A model generated the notes under the pieces. It was not told where the DNA came from. It made no database searches and saw only the letters and a list, made by a program, of their open reading frames with translations. Shown here in pieces: positions 9,401 to 18,368 of a stretch of 64,000 nucleotides of DNA. A program made the position numbers and the translations under genes. Source of the DNA: Lishizhenia tianjinensis (GTDB lineage Bacteria; Bacteroidota; Bacteroidia; Flavobacteriales_D; Crocinitomicaceae). Where the stretch lies: contig NZ_FPAS01000005.1 in assembly GCF_900116425.1 (NCBI RefSeq), positions 1-64,000 on the forward strand, in the 5' to 3' direction. Each line of letters opens with the position of its first letter. The stretch's first letter is position 1.

Positions 9401-10450
9401 ATGAAGAAAATATTACTCATAGAAGACAACGAAGATTTTAGGTTAAATACTACAGAAATTTTAGAGCTTAACGACTATGAAGTAATCACCGCGTGTAATG
9501 GTGTGGAAGGTATAGAAAAGGCCATTCTTACTAAGCCAGACATCATTATTTGTGATGTAATGATGCCTCAATTGGACGGTTATGGTGTAATTAACATCCT
9601 GACTAAAAATCCAGAAACTTCGAGCATTCCTTTTATCTTTTTAACAGCCAAAGCTGAAAAAACGGACATTCGTAAGGGAATGAATTTAGGAGCAGATGAC
9701 TATTTGTTGAAGCCCTTCGACGAACAAAGTTTGATCTCTTCTATAGAAACGCGTATTGCCCGTAACCAGAAAATCAAATCGCAAATTTTGCAAGCTTTTG
9801 TGGGTCAGGGTGCCGTGATAGAAGAAGACAACAAACACCAAGATATTAAGAGTTTATTGGAGCACAAGAAAACCAAATCTTACAAGGCAAAAGAAGAGTT
9901 GTATAGAGAAGGTGATTTTGCCCATTACTTATACTATGTAAACAAAGGGAAAGTTAAATGTCAGAAAACAGACAGTTACGGAAAAACCTTTGTCACACAA
10001 ATCATTAACCCCGAAGAATTTTTCGGTTACATGGCCCTTTTGGAAGGAAGTGAGCACAACGAAAGTACCATCGCTTTAGAGGATACAGAAATCACACTTA
10101 TTCCTAAAAAGGAATTCTTAAAGTTGATAGAAAGTAACCGAGAAGTAGCTACCCTATTCATCAAATTATTGACAGGGAACATCAAGGAAAAAGAGGAAAA
10201 ACTTTTGCAATTGGCTTACGCTCCAGTTAAAGAAAGAATTGCGCGTACACTTTTAAACTTATGTGAGAAAGATGGGGTGCATACCTTAAATATTTCTAGA
10301 GACGACTTGGCCAACATCGTAGGAACGGCCAAAGAATCTTTGGTGCGTAATTTAAGCACCTTTAAAAGTGAAGGTGTAATACGTACCAGCGGTAGAGAAA
10401 TCACAGTTCTAAAGCCAGAAGAATTGTCGCGCCTCATCGACCTGGTATAG
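9401..10450 (+). CDS. Response regulator fused to a CRP/FNR-type transcription factor
   Basis: 349 residues. Residues 1-122 are a CheY-like receiver with acidic pocket EDNED, phospho-acceptor Asp52 (IICDVMMP), a conserved Thr in FLTAKA and Lys in LLKPF. Residues ~155-270 are a cyclic-nucleotide-binding-type beta roll (YREGDFAHYLYYVNKGKV, FFGYMALLEG), and ~275-349 are a CRP/FNR winged helix. The recognition helix (GTAKESLVRNLSTF) keeps the Glu and Arg that read TGA/TCA half-sites in CRP and FNR. The N-terminal cysteines that hold the FNR iron-sulfur cluster are absent, so control is probably by phosphorylation from the kinase upstream. In effect it is a FixJ-FixK fusion and the best candidate to bind the three nearby TTGA-N6-TCAA operators. 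A TACCTTTA -7-like element lies at 9371-9378. Confidence 0.88.
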   Translation: MKKILLIEDNEDFRLNTTEILELNDYEVITACNGVEGIEKAILTKPDIIICDVMMPQLDGYGVINILTKNPETSSIPFIFLTAKAEKTDIRKGMNLGADDYLLKPFDEQSLISSIETRIARNQKIKSQILQAFVGQGAVIEEDNKHQDIKSLLEHKKTKSYKAKEELYREGDFAHYLYYVNKGKVKCQKTDSYGKTFVTQIINPEEFFGYMALLEGSEHNESTIALEDTEITLIPKKEFLKLIESNREVATLFIKLLTGNIKEKEEKLLQLAYAPVKERIARTLLNLCEKDGVHTLNISRDDLANIVGTAKESLVRNLSTFKSEGVIRTSGREITVLKPEELSRLIDLV

Positions 10451-10464
10451 AATTAATCAATAAA

Positions 10465-10478
10465 TTGACATTTGTCAA
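10465..10478. promoter_or_regulatory. FNR-type operator before ccoI
   Basis: TTGACATTTGTCAA is a perfect TTGAC-N4-GTCAA palindrome. The -7-like element GACATTTG (10501-10508) ends four bases before the ATG, so transcription may begin at or next to the start codon. That would place the operator centre near -41.5, the class II activator position. Confidence 0.65.
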
Positions 10479-10512
10479 TTCTTAAGCTTTTCTGATTAAA
10501 GACATTTGCAGC

Positions 10513-12861
10513 ATGAATTGTTACCATTGTGGAGATACATGCGCAAGCACTATCGTTCTAGACGACAAGAACTTCTGTTGTAACGGATGTAAATCTGTGT
10601 ACGAAATACTACAGCACAATGCACTGGGCGATTTCTACACCATCAACAATTCACCAGGTGTTAAGATAGACGAAAACCAGCAAGGCTATTTCGATTTTCT
10701 GTTGTTACCTGAAATCCAGAAAAAGTACCTTTTCTTTGAAAATGAGACCCTCAAAAAAGTCGTATTTCACTTACCACAAATCCATTGTAATTCCTGTATT
10801 TGGTTGCTCGAAAACCTTCCTAAAATTTACGAAGGTTTAGAACACGCCGAGGTGAATTTCAATGCTAAGAAGGTTCAATTCACACTTACGAAAAATGCAG
10901 ACATCATTGCCTTTGCAAGTTTTCTTCAAAAACTGGGTTATCCTCCAGATTTTAGTACGCAAGAAACCGTTGCAAAAAGCAATAAAAAGCTCTTGATTAA
11001 AATTGGGGTTGCTGGTTTCTGCTTTGGAAATATCATGTTGTTTGCCTTTCCGGAATATTTAGGAATGAGCGAAGATGAAAGCTTTAGAGATCTGTTCCTC
11101 TACCTTTCTTTCTTTTTGAGTTTACCGGTTACTTTTTACTCGGGTTGGGACTATTTTAAAAACTCCTTTATCGGTTTAAAGAACGGTGTTTTTAATATGG
11201 ATTTGCCCATCGTTTTAGGACTCATCACGCTATTTGTTCGAAGCACCTACGAACTATTTGTTTACACCGGTCAGGCCTATTTCGACTCATTGTCTGGACT
11301 AATTTTCTTTCTATTGATAGGAAAGTGGTACCAAGACAAGACCTATAATCATTTAAATTTTGATAGAGATACACTTTCTTTTTTCCCCATAGCTATTCAA
11401 CGTAAAAAGGGAGAAGCATTTGAAACCACGAATATTTCAGACCTCCAGCCGGGAGATATCATTCAAGTACGCCACAAAGAACTAATCCCAGCGGACGCCT
11501 TGGTTATGGAAGGGAAACCCGTAATTGACTACAGTTTTGTTACAGGTGAAAGTACACCCGAATATCCTACTCAAAAAGAAGCCGTTTATGCAGGTGGAAA
11601 ACAAATGGGTGGACGCATACTCTTGCAAGTCGTTAAAAAAACAGATCAGAGTTATTTGACTTCGCTTTGGAACACCCAAAACTCCTCTTTGCGTCCCAAA
11701 GACCATAAACTCACTTTACTTTCCAATGCCTTAAGCAAGTATTTTACGCTGTTCATACTTCTATTGAGTTTAGGTACGGCTACCTATTGGTATTTCCACG
11801 ATGTAAATATGATATGGCGCAGTGTGAGTGCCGTGTTGATAGTGGCTTGTCCGTGCGCCCTGGCTTTGAGTCTACCTTTCACCTACGGAAACGCGCAACG
11901 CCTCTTGGCCAAAAACGCCTTTTTTGTCCGCAAAATGGATTTGATAGACAATTTGCCCGACGTTACAGATATCATCTTTGACAAAACTGGAACCCTTACA
12001 GATACAAGTGCAATTGAACTTTCATTTGATGGAAAATTAAACCAAGAAGAGATAGATACTTTGTTCACCGCAACAGCCTCCTCTCTTCACCCCTTGAGTA
12101 TAGCCATACATAACTATTTAAAGGAACATTACGAGCCACAAAAAACGGAAATTGAAGCTTTTGCCGAAACGCCTGGTCAAGGTCTCTCCTTTAAAAAAGG
12201 CAACTTAACTTATAAAGTAGGATCCTCAGAATTCACTGAACTTGAGGGTAAAAAAGACATCAATGGCGTGTTCGTAACCATTAACGGATACTATCACTGT
12301 TGGTTCAGAGCTACGCATAATTTTAGACCGGGAGTACAAGAAAGTATAGCAAAACTGCACCATAAATACACCTTGCATTTACTTACTGGAGATAAGAATA
12401 AAAACGAAGCATTTTTAAAACGCGAATTTGGTTTCCTCAACCTTCACTTTAACCAAAAGCCGTCGGATAAGCTTGCCTATGTAGAGCAATTGGAGCAAGA
12501 AGGTAAAAAAGTAATGATGATAGGTGATGGAATTAATGACGCAGCGGCACTTTCAAGAAGTAGCTTTGGTGTTGCCGTAGCCAACAAGGAACACGGTTTT
12601 ACCCCAGCAAGCGATGCCATACTCGACGGAAAGAAATTACACCTTCTCCCCCAAATCATGAAATTTGCCAAGCAAAGTAAGGCCATTGTTGTGAGTAGTT
12701 TTACGCTTTCATTTCTCTACAATGCCATAGGTTTATTTATTGCTGTTCAAGGAATTTTCGCACCTGTTTTCGCCGCCATTTTGATGCCTTTAAGTTCTAT
12801 TTCTGTAGTCTTATTCACCACCCTTAGCACAAGTATAGTTGCCCGCAGAACCTTGCGCTAA
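10513..12861 (+). CDS. ccoI: Copper-translocating P-type ATPase for cbb3 oxidase assembly
   Basis: 782 residues, P1B-type ATPase of the CcoI/FixI branch. The N-terminus is a Cys-rich putative metal-binding domain (Cys3, 6, 10, 22, 23, 26), followed by a heavy-metal-associated domain with CNSC (Cys92 and Cys95). About eight membrane helices surround the CPC transport motif (Cys446-Cys448). The phosphorylation motif DKTGTLT has Asp490, and the hinge is GDGINDAAAL. Family members supply copper across the inner membrane to the catalytic subunit of cbb3 oxidase. An FNR-type operator precedes the gene and ccoS follows 111 bases later. The domain order with two N-terminal Cys modules separates it from detoxification CopA pumps. 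Confidence 0.92.
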   Translation: MNCYHCGDTCASTIVLDDKNFCCNGCKSVYEILQHNALGDFYTINNSPGVKIDENQQGYFDFLLLPEIQKKYLFFENETLKKVVFHLPQIHCNSCIWLLENLPKIYEGLEHAEVNFNAKKVQFTLTKNADIIAFASFLQKLGYPPDFSTQETVAKSNKKLLIKIGVAGFCFGNIMLFAFPEYLGMSEDESFRDLFLYLSFFLSLPVTFYSGWDYFKNSFIGLKNGVFNMDLPIVLGLITLFVRSTYELFVYTGQAYFDSLSGLIFFLLIGKWYQDKTYNHLNFDRDTLSFFPIAIQRKKGEAFETTNISDLQPGDIIQVRHKELIPADALVMEGKPVIDYSFVTGESTPEYPTQKEAVYAGGKQMGGRILLQVVKKTDQSYLTSLWNTQNSSLRPKDHKLTLLSNALSKYFTLFILLLSLGTATYWYFHDVNMIWRSVSAVLIVACPCALALSLPFTYGNAQRLLAKNAFFVRKMDLIDNLPDVTDIIFDKTGTLTDTSAIELSFDGKLNQEEIDTLFTATASSLHPLSIAIHNYLKEHYEPQKTEIEAFAETPGQGLSFKKGNLTYKVGSSEFTELEGKKDINGVFVTINGYYHCWFRATHNFRPGVQESIAKLHHKYTLHLLTGDKNKNEAFLKREFGFLNLHFNQKPSDKLAYVEQLEQEGKKVMMIGDGINDAAALSRSSFGVAVANKEHGFTPASDAILDGKKLHLLPQIMKFAKQSKAIVVSSFTLSFLYNAIGLFIAVQGIFAPVFAAILMPLSSISVVLFTTLSTSIVARRTLR

Positions 12862-12888
12862 CCGCTTTTTCTGGACAATTTTCCATTA

Positions 12889-12902
12889 TTGACAAAAATC
12901 AA
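12889..12902. promoter_or_regulatory. FNR-type operator before ccoS
   Basis: TTGACAAAAATCAA matches TTGAC-N4-ATCAA. A -7-like element (TCTCTTTG, 12947-12954) downstream would place transcription start near 12957 and the operator centre near -61.5. This suggests ccoS-ccoNOQP has its own regulated promoter in addition to readthrough from ccoI. Confidence 0.6.
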
Positions 12903-12972
12903 TTTTGGGGTTGATCAAACACATTTTAATCCCTTGTAATAATGCCTCTCTTTGTTGAACAATTTGTACAAC

Positions 12973-13146
12973 ATGGAAGTAATAGTTTTGCTCATCTCGG
13001 TTAGTTTGCTTTTGGCAAGCATATTTCTCGGAGCGTTTATCTGGGCACAAGTTAATGGTCAATACGAGGATGATCAAAGTCCTGCCGTTCGCATGCTAAT
13101 GGACGATGAACAAACTATCACTTCTAACAATAGAACTAAGCAGTAA
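12973..13146 (+). CDS. ccoS: Cbb3 oxidase maturation protein CcoS
   Basis: 57 residues: one N-terminal membrane helix (VIVLLISVSLLLASIFLGAF) then the family signature WAQVNGQYEDDQSPAVRMLMDD. CcoS is needed for cofactor insertion into cbb3 oxidase. I chose the ATG at 12973; the frame can be opened 21 bases earlier only by a TTG inside the predicted promoter. Its TAA overlaps the next ATG by one base (taATG), indicating translational coupling to ccoNO. Confidence 0.88.
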   Translation: MEVIVLLISVSLLLASIFLGAFIWAQVNGQYEDDQSPAVRMLMDDEQTITSNNRTKQ

Positions 13147-15314
13147 TGGAAGTAGAAAAATTTCAGTACGACAATAAGATCGTAAGCAAATTTGCCCTGG
13201 CCACAGTGATCTGGGGTGTAATTGGTATGCTCGTCGGGTTGTTAATCGCATGTCAGCTCGTTTGGCCTTCGCTTAACTTAACCTCTTGGCTTACCTTTGG
13301 TAGAATTAGACCACTGCATACCAATGCGGTGATTTTTGCCTTTGTAGGAAACGGTATTTTCGCCGGTGTTTACTACTCACTTCAGCGTTTATTAAAAACC
13401 AGAATGTGGAGTGATAAACTAAGTAACATCAACTTTTGGGGATGGCAACTTATCATTTTATCGGCAGTAATTACACTTCCTTTAGGGTATACAACTTCTA
13501 AAGAATACGCAGAATTAGAGTGGCCGATAGACATCGCCATTACTTTGCTTTGGGTAGTTTTTGGTTGGAACATGTTTGCTACTATTTTAAAGCGAAGAGT
13601 AAAGCACTTGTACGTAGCCATTTGGTTCTACATTGCCACTTTCGTTACGGTAGCAGTATTACACATAGTTAACTCTTTTGAGTTCCCGATTCACTTCATG
13701 AAAAGTTACTCTTGGTATGCTGGTGTGCAGGATGCCTTGGTACAATGGTGGTACGGGCATAACGCCGTTGCTTTCTTCTTAACAACTCCTTACTTAGGGT
13801 TGATGTACTATTTTGTACCGAAAGCGGCAAACAGACCGGTTTACTCGTATAGATTATCTATCATTCACTTCTGGGCCTTAATCTTTATTTACATCTGGGC
13901 TGGACCTCACCACTTGTTATACACGGCCTTACCCGACTGGGCACAATCATTAGGAGTTGTTTTCTCTATCATGTTGATTGCTCCATCTTGGGGTGGTATG
14001 TTGAACGGTTTATTGACCTTGAGAGGTGCGTGGGATAAAGTACGTGATAACGTAGTATTGAAATTCATGGTGGTTGCCTTAACCTGTTACGGTATGGCCA
14101 CTTTTGAAGGTCCAATGTTATCGTTGAAATCAGTGAATCTTATTAGTCACTTTACCGACTGGACCATTGCTCACGTACACGTAGGAGGTTTAGGATGGAA
14201 CGGTATGTTGACTTTTGGTATGTTGTACTTCATCATCCCAAAAATTTACAGAAAGCCATTATACTCTAAAAAGTTAGCCAACGCACATTTCTGGATAGCA
14301 ACCTTAGGAATCTTGTTATACGCCATTCCTATGTACTGGGCAGGATTTGCACAAGGATTAATGTGGCAACAATTTAACCCAGACGGAACTTTGGTAAACA
14401 AAGATTTCTTAGAAACAGTTACGCAGTTACGTCCTTTCTTCGCTATGAGAGCAGCTGGTGGGGCCTTGTTTATCATAGGAGCTGTAATGATGAGTTACAA
14501 CTTATTGAAAACAGCCTTAGCAGGTAAATTAGTAGCCAACGAAGATGCTGAAGCAGTAAATGCCTTAGTAATTGAACACAAAAAAGAGAAAAAAGAATAC
14601 TGGCACAAAGTGGTTGAGCGCAAGCCGGTAAGAATGTTGATTTTGAGTTTAGTGGTTATCCTTATTGGTGGAGCCATAGAGATCATCCCAACTTTCTTGG
14701 TAAGCTCTAACGTGAAGACGATTTCTAGTGTAAAACCCTATACTCCGTTAGAATTAGAAGGTAGAGACTTGTACATCAGAGAAGGATGTAACAACTGTCA
14801 CTCTCAAATGGTACGTCCACTACGTTTCGAAACAGCACGTTATGGAGAATACTCTAAGGCAGGGGAATTCGTATACGACCACCCTTTCCTTTGGGGATCT
14901 AAACGTACAGGACCAGATTTACACAGAGAAGGTGTAGGGAACAAACAAAACCGTCCAGACTCTTGGCACTACTTACACATGATGGAACCAGCAAGTATCT
15001 CTCCTGGAAGTATCATGCCGACTTACGAATGGTTGATAGAAGATGACCTTAATGCTGAGCATGTATTGAACAAGATGAGTGCAATGAAAAGCATGGGTGT
15101 TCCTTACGAAAACATAGAAGAACAAGCGGTAAGAGATAGTATAGATGCACAAGCTAAGCGTATTGCGAAGAGTGTATTGTACGACATCACCAAAGACAAC
15201 TACACAGAAGAAGATGTAGCCAGCTTGAAGCAGAAAGAAATCGTTGCACTAATCGCCTACTTACAACGATTGGGTTCTGACATTAATAAATTAGAAGCAA
15301 CTAAAACAGAATAA
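13146..15314 (+). CDS. ccoNO: Cbb3-type cytochrome c oxidase, fused subunits I and II
   Basis: 722 residues. Residues ~1-480 are CcoN, a twelve-helix haem-copper oxidase core with conserved His regions (IRPLHTNAVIFAF, WWYGHNAVAFF, GPHHLLYTALP, AHVHVGGLGWNGM). Residues ~500-722 are CcoO, with a membrane helix and one c-type haem site CNNCH (Cys548, Cys551, His552), then KRTGPDLHREG and a PGSIMPTYEWL segment that should carry the Met ligand. The fusion of N and O is typical of Bacteroidota. The enzyme reduces oxygen at high affinity and pumps protons. A one-base overlap with ccoS and the ccoQ start two bases after the stop show a tight operon. Confidence 0.95.
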   Translation: MEVEKFQYDNKIVSKFALATVIWGVIGMLVGLLIACQLVWPSLNLTSWLTFGRIRPLHTNAVIFAFVGNGIFAGVYYSLQRLLKTRMWSDKLSNINFWGWQLIILSAVITLPLGYTTSKEYAELEWPIDIAITLLWVVFGWNMFATILKRRVKHLYVAIWFYIATFVTVAVLHIVNSFEFPIHFMKSYSWYAGVQDALVQWWYGHNAVAFFLTTPYLGLMYYFVPKAANRPVYSYRLSIIHFWALIFIYIWAGPHHLLYTALPDWAQSLGVVFSIMLIAPSWGGMLNGLLTLRGAWDKVRDNVVLKFMVVALTCYGMATFEGPMLSLKSVNLISHFTDWTIAHVHVGGLGWNGMLTFGMLYFIIPKIYRKPLYSKKLANAHFWIATLGILLYAIPMYWAGFAQGLMWQQFNPDGTLVNKDFLETVTQLRPFFAMRAAGGALFIIGAVMMSYNLLKTALAGKLVANEDAEAVNALVIEHKKEKKEYWHKVVERKPVRMLILSLVVILIGGAIEIIPTFLVSSNVKTISSVKPYTPLELEGRDLYIREGCNNCHSQMVRPLRFETARYGEYSKAGEFVYDHPFLWGSKRTGPDLHREGVGNKQNRPDSWHYLHMMEPASISPGSIMPTYEWLIEDDLNAEHVLNKMSAMKSMGVPYENIEEQAVRDSIDAQAKRIAKSVLYDITKDNYTEEDVASLKQKEIVALIAYLQRLGSDINKLEATKTE

Positions 15315-15315
15315 G

Positions 15316-15483
15316 ATGCTGAAGTATATCAAACACCACATGACCTCTATTGATGGTATAGAGATTTATCCCATCATCTCATTGGTCATTTTCGTAGCCT
15401 TTTTCATAGGATTATTCTTTTGGGTATTCAGCATGAAAAAGAAACACATTAATGAAATAAGTGATTACCCTTTAAACGATTAA
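15316..15483 (+). CDS. ccoQ: Small cbb3 oxidase subunit CcoQ
   Basis: 55 residues (MLKYIKHHMTSIDGIEIYP...). One membrane helix at about residues 19-38 (IISLVIFVAFFIGLFFWVF) is followed by a basic turn MKKKH and an acidic tail ending in YPLND. Size, topology and position between ccoNO and ccoP identify it as CcoQ/FixQ, which stabilises CcoP binding in the complex. The ATG follows the ccoNO stop by one base and the TAA is three bases before the ccoP ATG. Confidence 0.85.
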   Translation: MLKYIKHHMTSIDGIEIYPIISLVIFVAFFIGLFFWVFSMKKKHINEISDYPLND

Positions 15484-15486
15484 AAC

Positions 15487-16548
15487 ATGGAAAAAAGTGT
15501 AATATTTTGGGCCTTGGTGGTAACCGCGTTTGTATTACTACTCAGCATATTCAGTTTAGGAAATGCCATGAAAGTGTACATCAAGAGCGATACCTTCAAG
15601 CAAAAAGTAAATAAAATAAAAGAAAACAATACCCTTAAAACTTTGTTGCTACTCCTTGCTTTCGTAGCAACAAGTACAGGGACCTTTGCACAAGATGCCG
15701 CACCAGCAGTAGAAGAGGCAAGTTTTTATACTTCTACAAAAATCTACATCCTTTTGGCCATAGATTTAGCCTTGGTTGCCTTCTTGGTGTACTACAGAAC
15801 CTTCTTCAATAAGTTGATACACATCGACAAGAAAGAAGAAGACGAAGCGCCTGTTCAAGAATTTGTAAAAGAAAGAGCGAGCAAGCTTACGCAAATCTTA
15901 ACAGATACTGTTCCTGTAGAAGAGGAAGAAAGCATTTTGATGGACCACGAATACGATGGCATCCAGGAGTTGGACAACAACTTACCACCATGGTGGATCT
16001 ACGGTTTCTACTTAAGTATCATCGCCGGTGTACTTTACTTATTGAACTACCACGTTTTCAAAATCTCTCCTTTGCAAGAGGAAGCCTACCAAACTGAGGT
16101 TAAAGAAGCCAAAATTGCAGTGGATTTATACTTGAAAGAACAAGCCTTGAACGTGGATGAAAACAGCGTAACGGTATTAACAGATGACGTTGATATTTCT
16201 AAAGGTAGAATGTTGTTTAACCAATACTGTATCGCTTGTCACAAAGAAGGCGGAGGTGGAGACGTTGGTCCAAACTTAACAGATGATTACTGGATACACG
16301 GAGGTACAATCAACGATGTATTCAAGACGATAAAATACGGAGCCCAAAACGGGATGAAGAGCTGGAAAGACGAATTAAATCCAGTACAAATGCAACAAGT
16401 TGCTTCATACATCAAGTCTTTGCGAGGAACAAATCCTCCAAACGCCAAGGAGCCTCAAGGGGACTTGTATGTAGAAGAAGGAACAGCTGAAGCGGAAACA
16501 ACAGAAGAAGCTGCAGTTGAAGTTGCAGACACCTTAAATGTAGAGTAA
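15487..16548 (+). CDS. ccoP: Cbb3 oxidase subunit CcoP with a single haem c
   Basis: 353 residues. An N-terminal extension carries membrane segments (~5-25, ~50-70 and ~85-100). It is followed by the CcoP N-terminal domain (YDGIQELDNNLPPWWIYGFYLSIIAGVLYL) with another helix and one cytochrome c domain with CIACH (Cys248, Cys251, His252) and a likely Met ligand in GAQNGMKSW. Proteobacterial CcoP has two haems; the one-haem form plus long N-terminus is common in Bacteroidota. The last ~40 residues are very acidic and Ala/Glu-rich. CcoP passes electrons from cytochrome c donors to CcoO. The stop overlaps the ccoG ATG by one base. Confidence 0.92.
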   Translation: MEKSVIFWALVVTAFVLLLSIFSLGNAMKVYIKSDTFKQKVNKIKENNTLKTLLLLLAFVATSTGTFAQDAAPAVEEASFYTSTKIYILLAIDLALVAFLVYYRTFFNKLIHIDKKEEDEAPVQEFVKERASKLTQILTDTVPVEEEESILMDHEYDGIQELDNNLPPWWIYGFYLSIIAGVLYLLNYHVFKISPLQEEAYQTEVKEAKIAVDLYLKEQALNVDENSVTVLTDDVDISKGRMLFNQYCIACHKEGGGGDVGPNLTDDYWIHGGTINDVFKTIKYGAQNGMKSWKDELNPVQMQQVASYIKSLRGTNPPNAKEPQGDLYVEEGTAEAETTEEAAVEVADTLNVE

Positions 16549-17939
16549 TGGCACAAGAGGAGTTTAGAGACAAAATCGCTACTGTAGACGCACAGGGTAA
16601 ACGCATTTGGATATTTCCTAAAAAGCCAAGTGGAAAGTTCTACTCGAAGCGAAAGATATTGAGTTACTTCCTGCTCTTGCTCCTCTTTGCTATACCCTTT
16701 ATTAAGATAGATGGAGAGCCTTTTTTACTCTTCAACATTATTGAGCGAAAATTCAGCATTTTTGGTCAGGTTTTCTGGCCACAAGATCTTTATCTCTTCG
16801 CCTTGAGCATGTTGGTAATGATTTTATTCATTGTTGTTTTTACCGTAATATTTGGTCGACTTTTCTGTGGTTGGATTTGTCCGCAAACCATCTTCATGGA
16901 AATGGTATTCAGAAGAATAGAATACTGGATAGAAGGTGATTACAAAGCGCAAAAAAAGTTAGCCAACAGTGAATGGAATAGAGAAAAGATTTGGAAACGC
17001 AGTTTAAAATACAGCATCTTCTTTGGTATTTCTTTCATCATTGCCAACACTTTTTTAGCGTACATCATCGGGTACGAACAAGTTTGGGAAATTGCCACGA
17101 CTTCTCCTTCTGAGCACATCGTTGGTTTCATAGCTATATTGATTTTCACTTTCATCTTCTTTATGGTGTTTTTGAAATTGAGAGAGCAGGTGTGTACAAC
17201 GATTTGTCCTTACGGAAGATTACAAGGCGTACTCTTAGACAGCAAATCTTTAAACGTTATTTACGATTACAAACGCGGTGAAAACAGAGCCAAGTTCAAC
17301 AAAAAAGTAGACCGTAAAGAAGCCGGACAAGGAGATTGTATAGACTGTAACCAGTGTGTAAATGTTTGTCCAACAGGTATAGACATCAGAAACGGAATAC
17401 AATTGGAATGCATCAACTGTACCGCTTGTATAGACGCATGTGATTTCATGATGGAGAAAACCAATCAGCCCACAGGTTTGATTCGTTACGACTCTGAAGA
17501 CGGTGTATCTAAAAAGGAGAATTTTAAATTTACGCCACGTGTAATTGCTTATACCATCGTCTTGGTTGGCTTATTAGGACTGCTCACAACCCTATTGATG
17601 TTGCGAAGTGATTTTGAGGTGACGCTACTCCGTACACGTGGAACATTGTTTGAGCAAAATGAAGCAGGTGAGATATACAACATCTACGATATCAACATCA
17701 TCAACAAAACCAACAAAGACCTTCCGGTTCATTTCGAAATCATTGGTCATGAAGGAAGAATACAAATGGTGGGAGATGATATTACACTAAAAGCCAGAGA
17801 TGCAGCAAAATCTAAGTTTATCATTTACATAGAACCGAAAGATTTAACCCAACTCAAAACCGACCTTGAGATAGGAATTTACGAGGGTGAAGAGTTGGTA
17901 GAAACAGTAAGTACAACATTTATAGCACCAAGAATATGA
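16548..17939 (+). CDS. ccoG: Cbb3 assembly ferredoxin-like membrane protein CcoG
   Basis: 463 residues of the RdxA/FixG/CcoG family. Several N-terminal helices include a Cys motif in FGRLFCGWICPQTIFMEM, and another Cys pair lies in CTTICPYGRLQG. A ferredoxin-type double [4Fe-4S] segment begins near residue 263 (CIDCNQCVNVCPTG, CINCTACIDAC). The C-terminal ~110 residues after the last helix form an Ig-like FixG domain. CcoG is a cupric reductase that works with CcoI in copper delivery to cbb3 oxidase. The gene overlaps ccoP by one base and the following ccoH by four (ATGA), consistent with cotranscription. Confidence 0.93.
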   Translation: MAQEEFRDKIATVDAQGKRIWIFPKKPSGKFYSKRKILSYFLLLLLFAIPFIKIDGEPFLLFNIIERKFSIFGQVFWPQDLYLFALSMLVMILFIVVFTVIFGRLFCGWICPQTIFMEMVFRRIEYWIEGDYKAQKKLANSEWNREKIWKRSLKYSIFFGISFIIANTFLAYIIGYEQVWEIATTSPSEHIVGFIAILIFTFIFFMVFLKLREQVCTTICPYGRLQGVLLDSKSLNVIYDYKRGENRAKFNKKVDRKEAGQGDCIDCNQCVNVCPTGIDIRNGIQLECINCTACIDACDFMMEKTNQPTGLIRYDSEDGVSKKENFKFTPRVIAYTIVLVGLLGLLTTLLMLRSDFEVTLLRTRGTLFEQNEAGEIYNIYDINIINKTNKDLPVHFEIIGHEGRIQMVGDDITLKARDAAKSKFIIYIEPKDLTQLKTDLEIGIYEGEELVETVSTTFIAPRI

Positions 17940-18367
17940 AGTTTACATGGGGATGGGGAATAGCATTATTTTTAATGGGTTTTATGGCCTATATCTTATC
18001 TATGGTATTCCAAGCGCAGAAGGTTCAAACCGATTTATATGCCGAAGATTACTACGCACAAGAAGTTAATTTTCAGCAAACTTTAAACGCAAAAGCACGT
18101 GCCGTTGTTTATAAAGACAGTATACGTGTTGAGCAAAATGAAACAGGAATTAAAATCAGTTTTCCGCAAGCTTTGGCAGGAAAGGAAAACACGAAAGTGA
18201 ATTTATATAGGGCCAACAATGCACAGTTGGACCTTAATTTTAAAGCTCCACAGAACAACTTTATTTGGATAGCTAGCGAAGACTTGATCAAAGGTAACTA
18301 CCAGTTAAAAGTGCAATGGGAAGCTGAAAACGAAGAATATTTAGTAGAAAAAAACATTTATTACTAG
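17936..18367 (+). CDS. ccoH: FixH/CcoH family cbb3 assembly protein
   Basis: 143 residues: an N-terminal membrane helix (WGIALFLMGFMAYILSMVF) and a periplasmic beta-rich domain, with the YAEDYYAQEVNFQQ segment typical of FixH. It is needed for stable cbb3 assembly in studied species. It overlaps ccoG by four bases, and the next gene begins two bases after its stop, supporting a continuous operon. Confidence 0.88.
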   Translation: MKFTWGWGIALFLMGFMAYILSMVFQAQKVQTDLYAEDYYAQEVNFQQTLNAKARAVVYKDSIRVEQNETGIKISFPQALAGKENTKVNLYRANNAQLDLNFKAPQNNFIWIASEDLIKGNYQLKVQWEAENEEYLVEKNIYY

Positions 18368-18368
18368 A

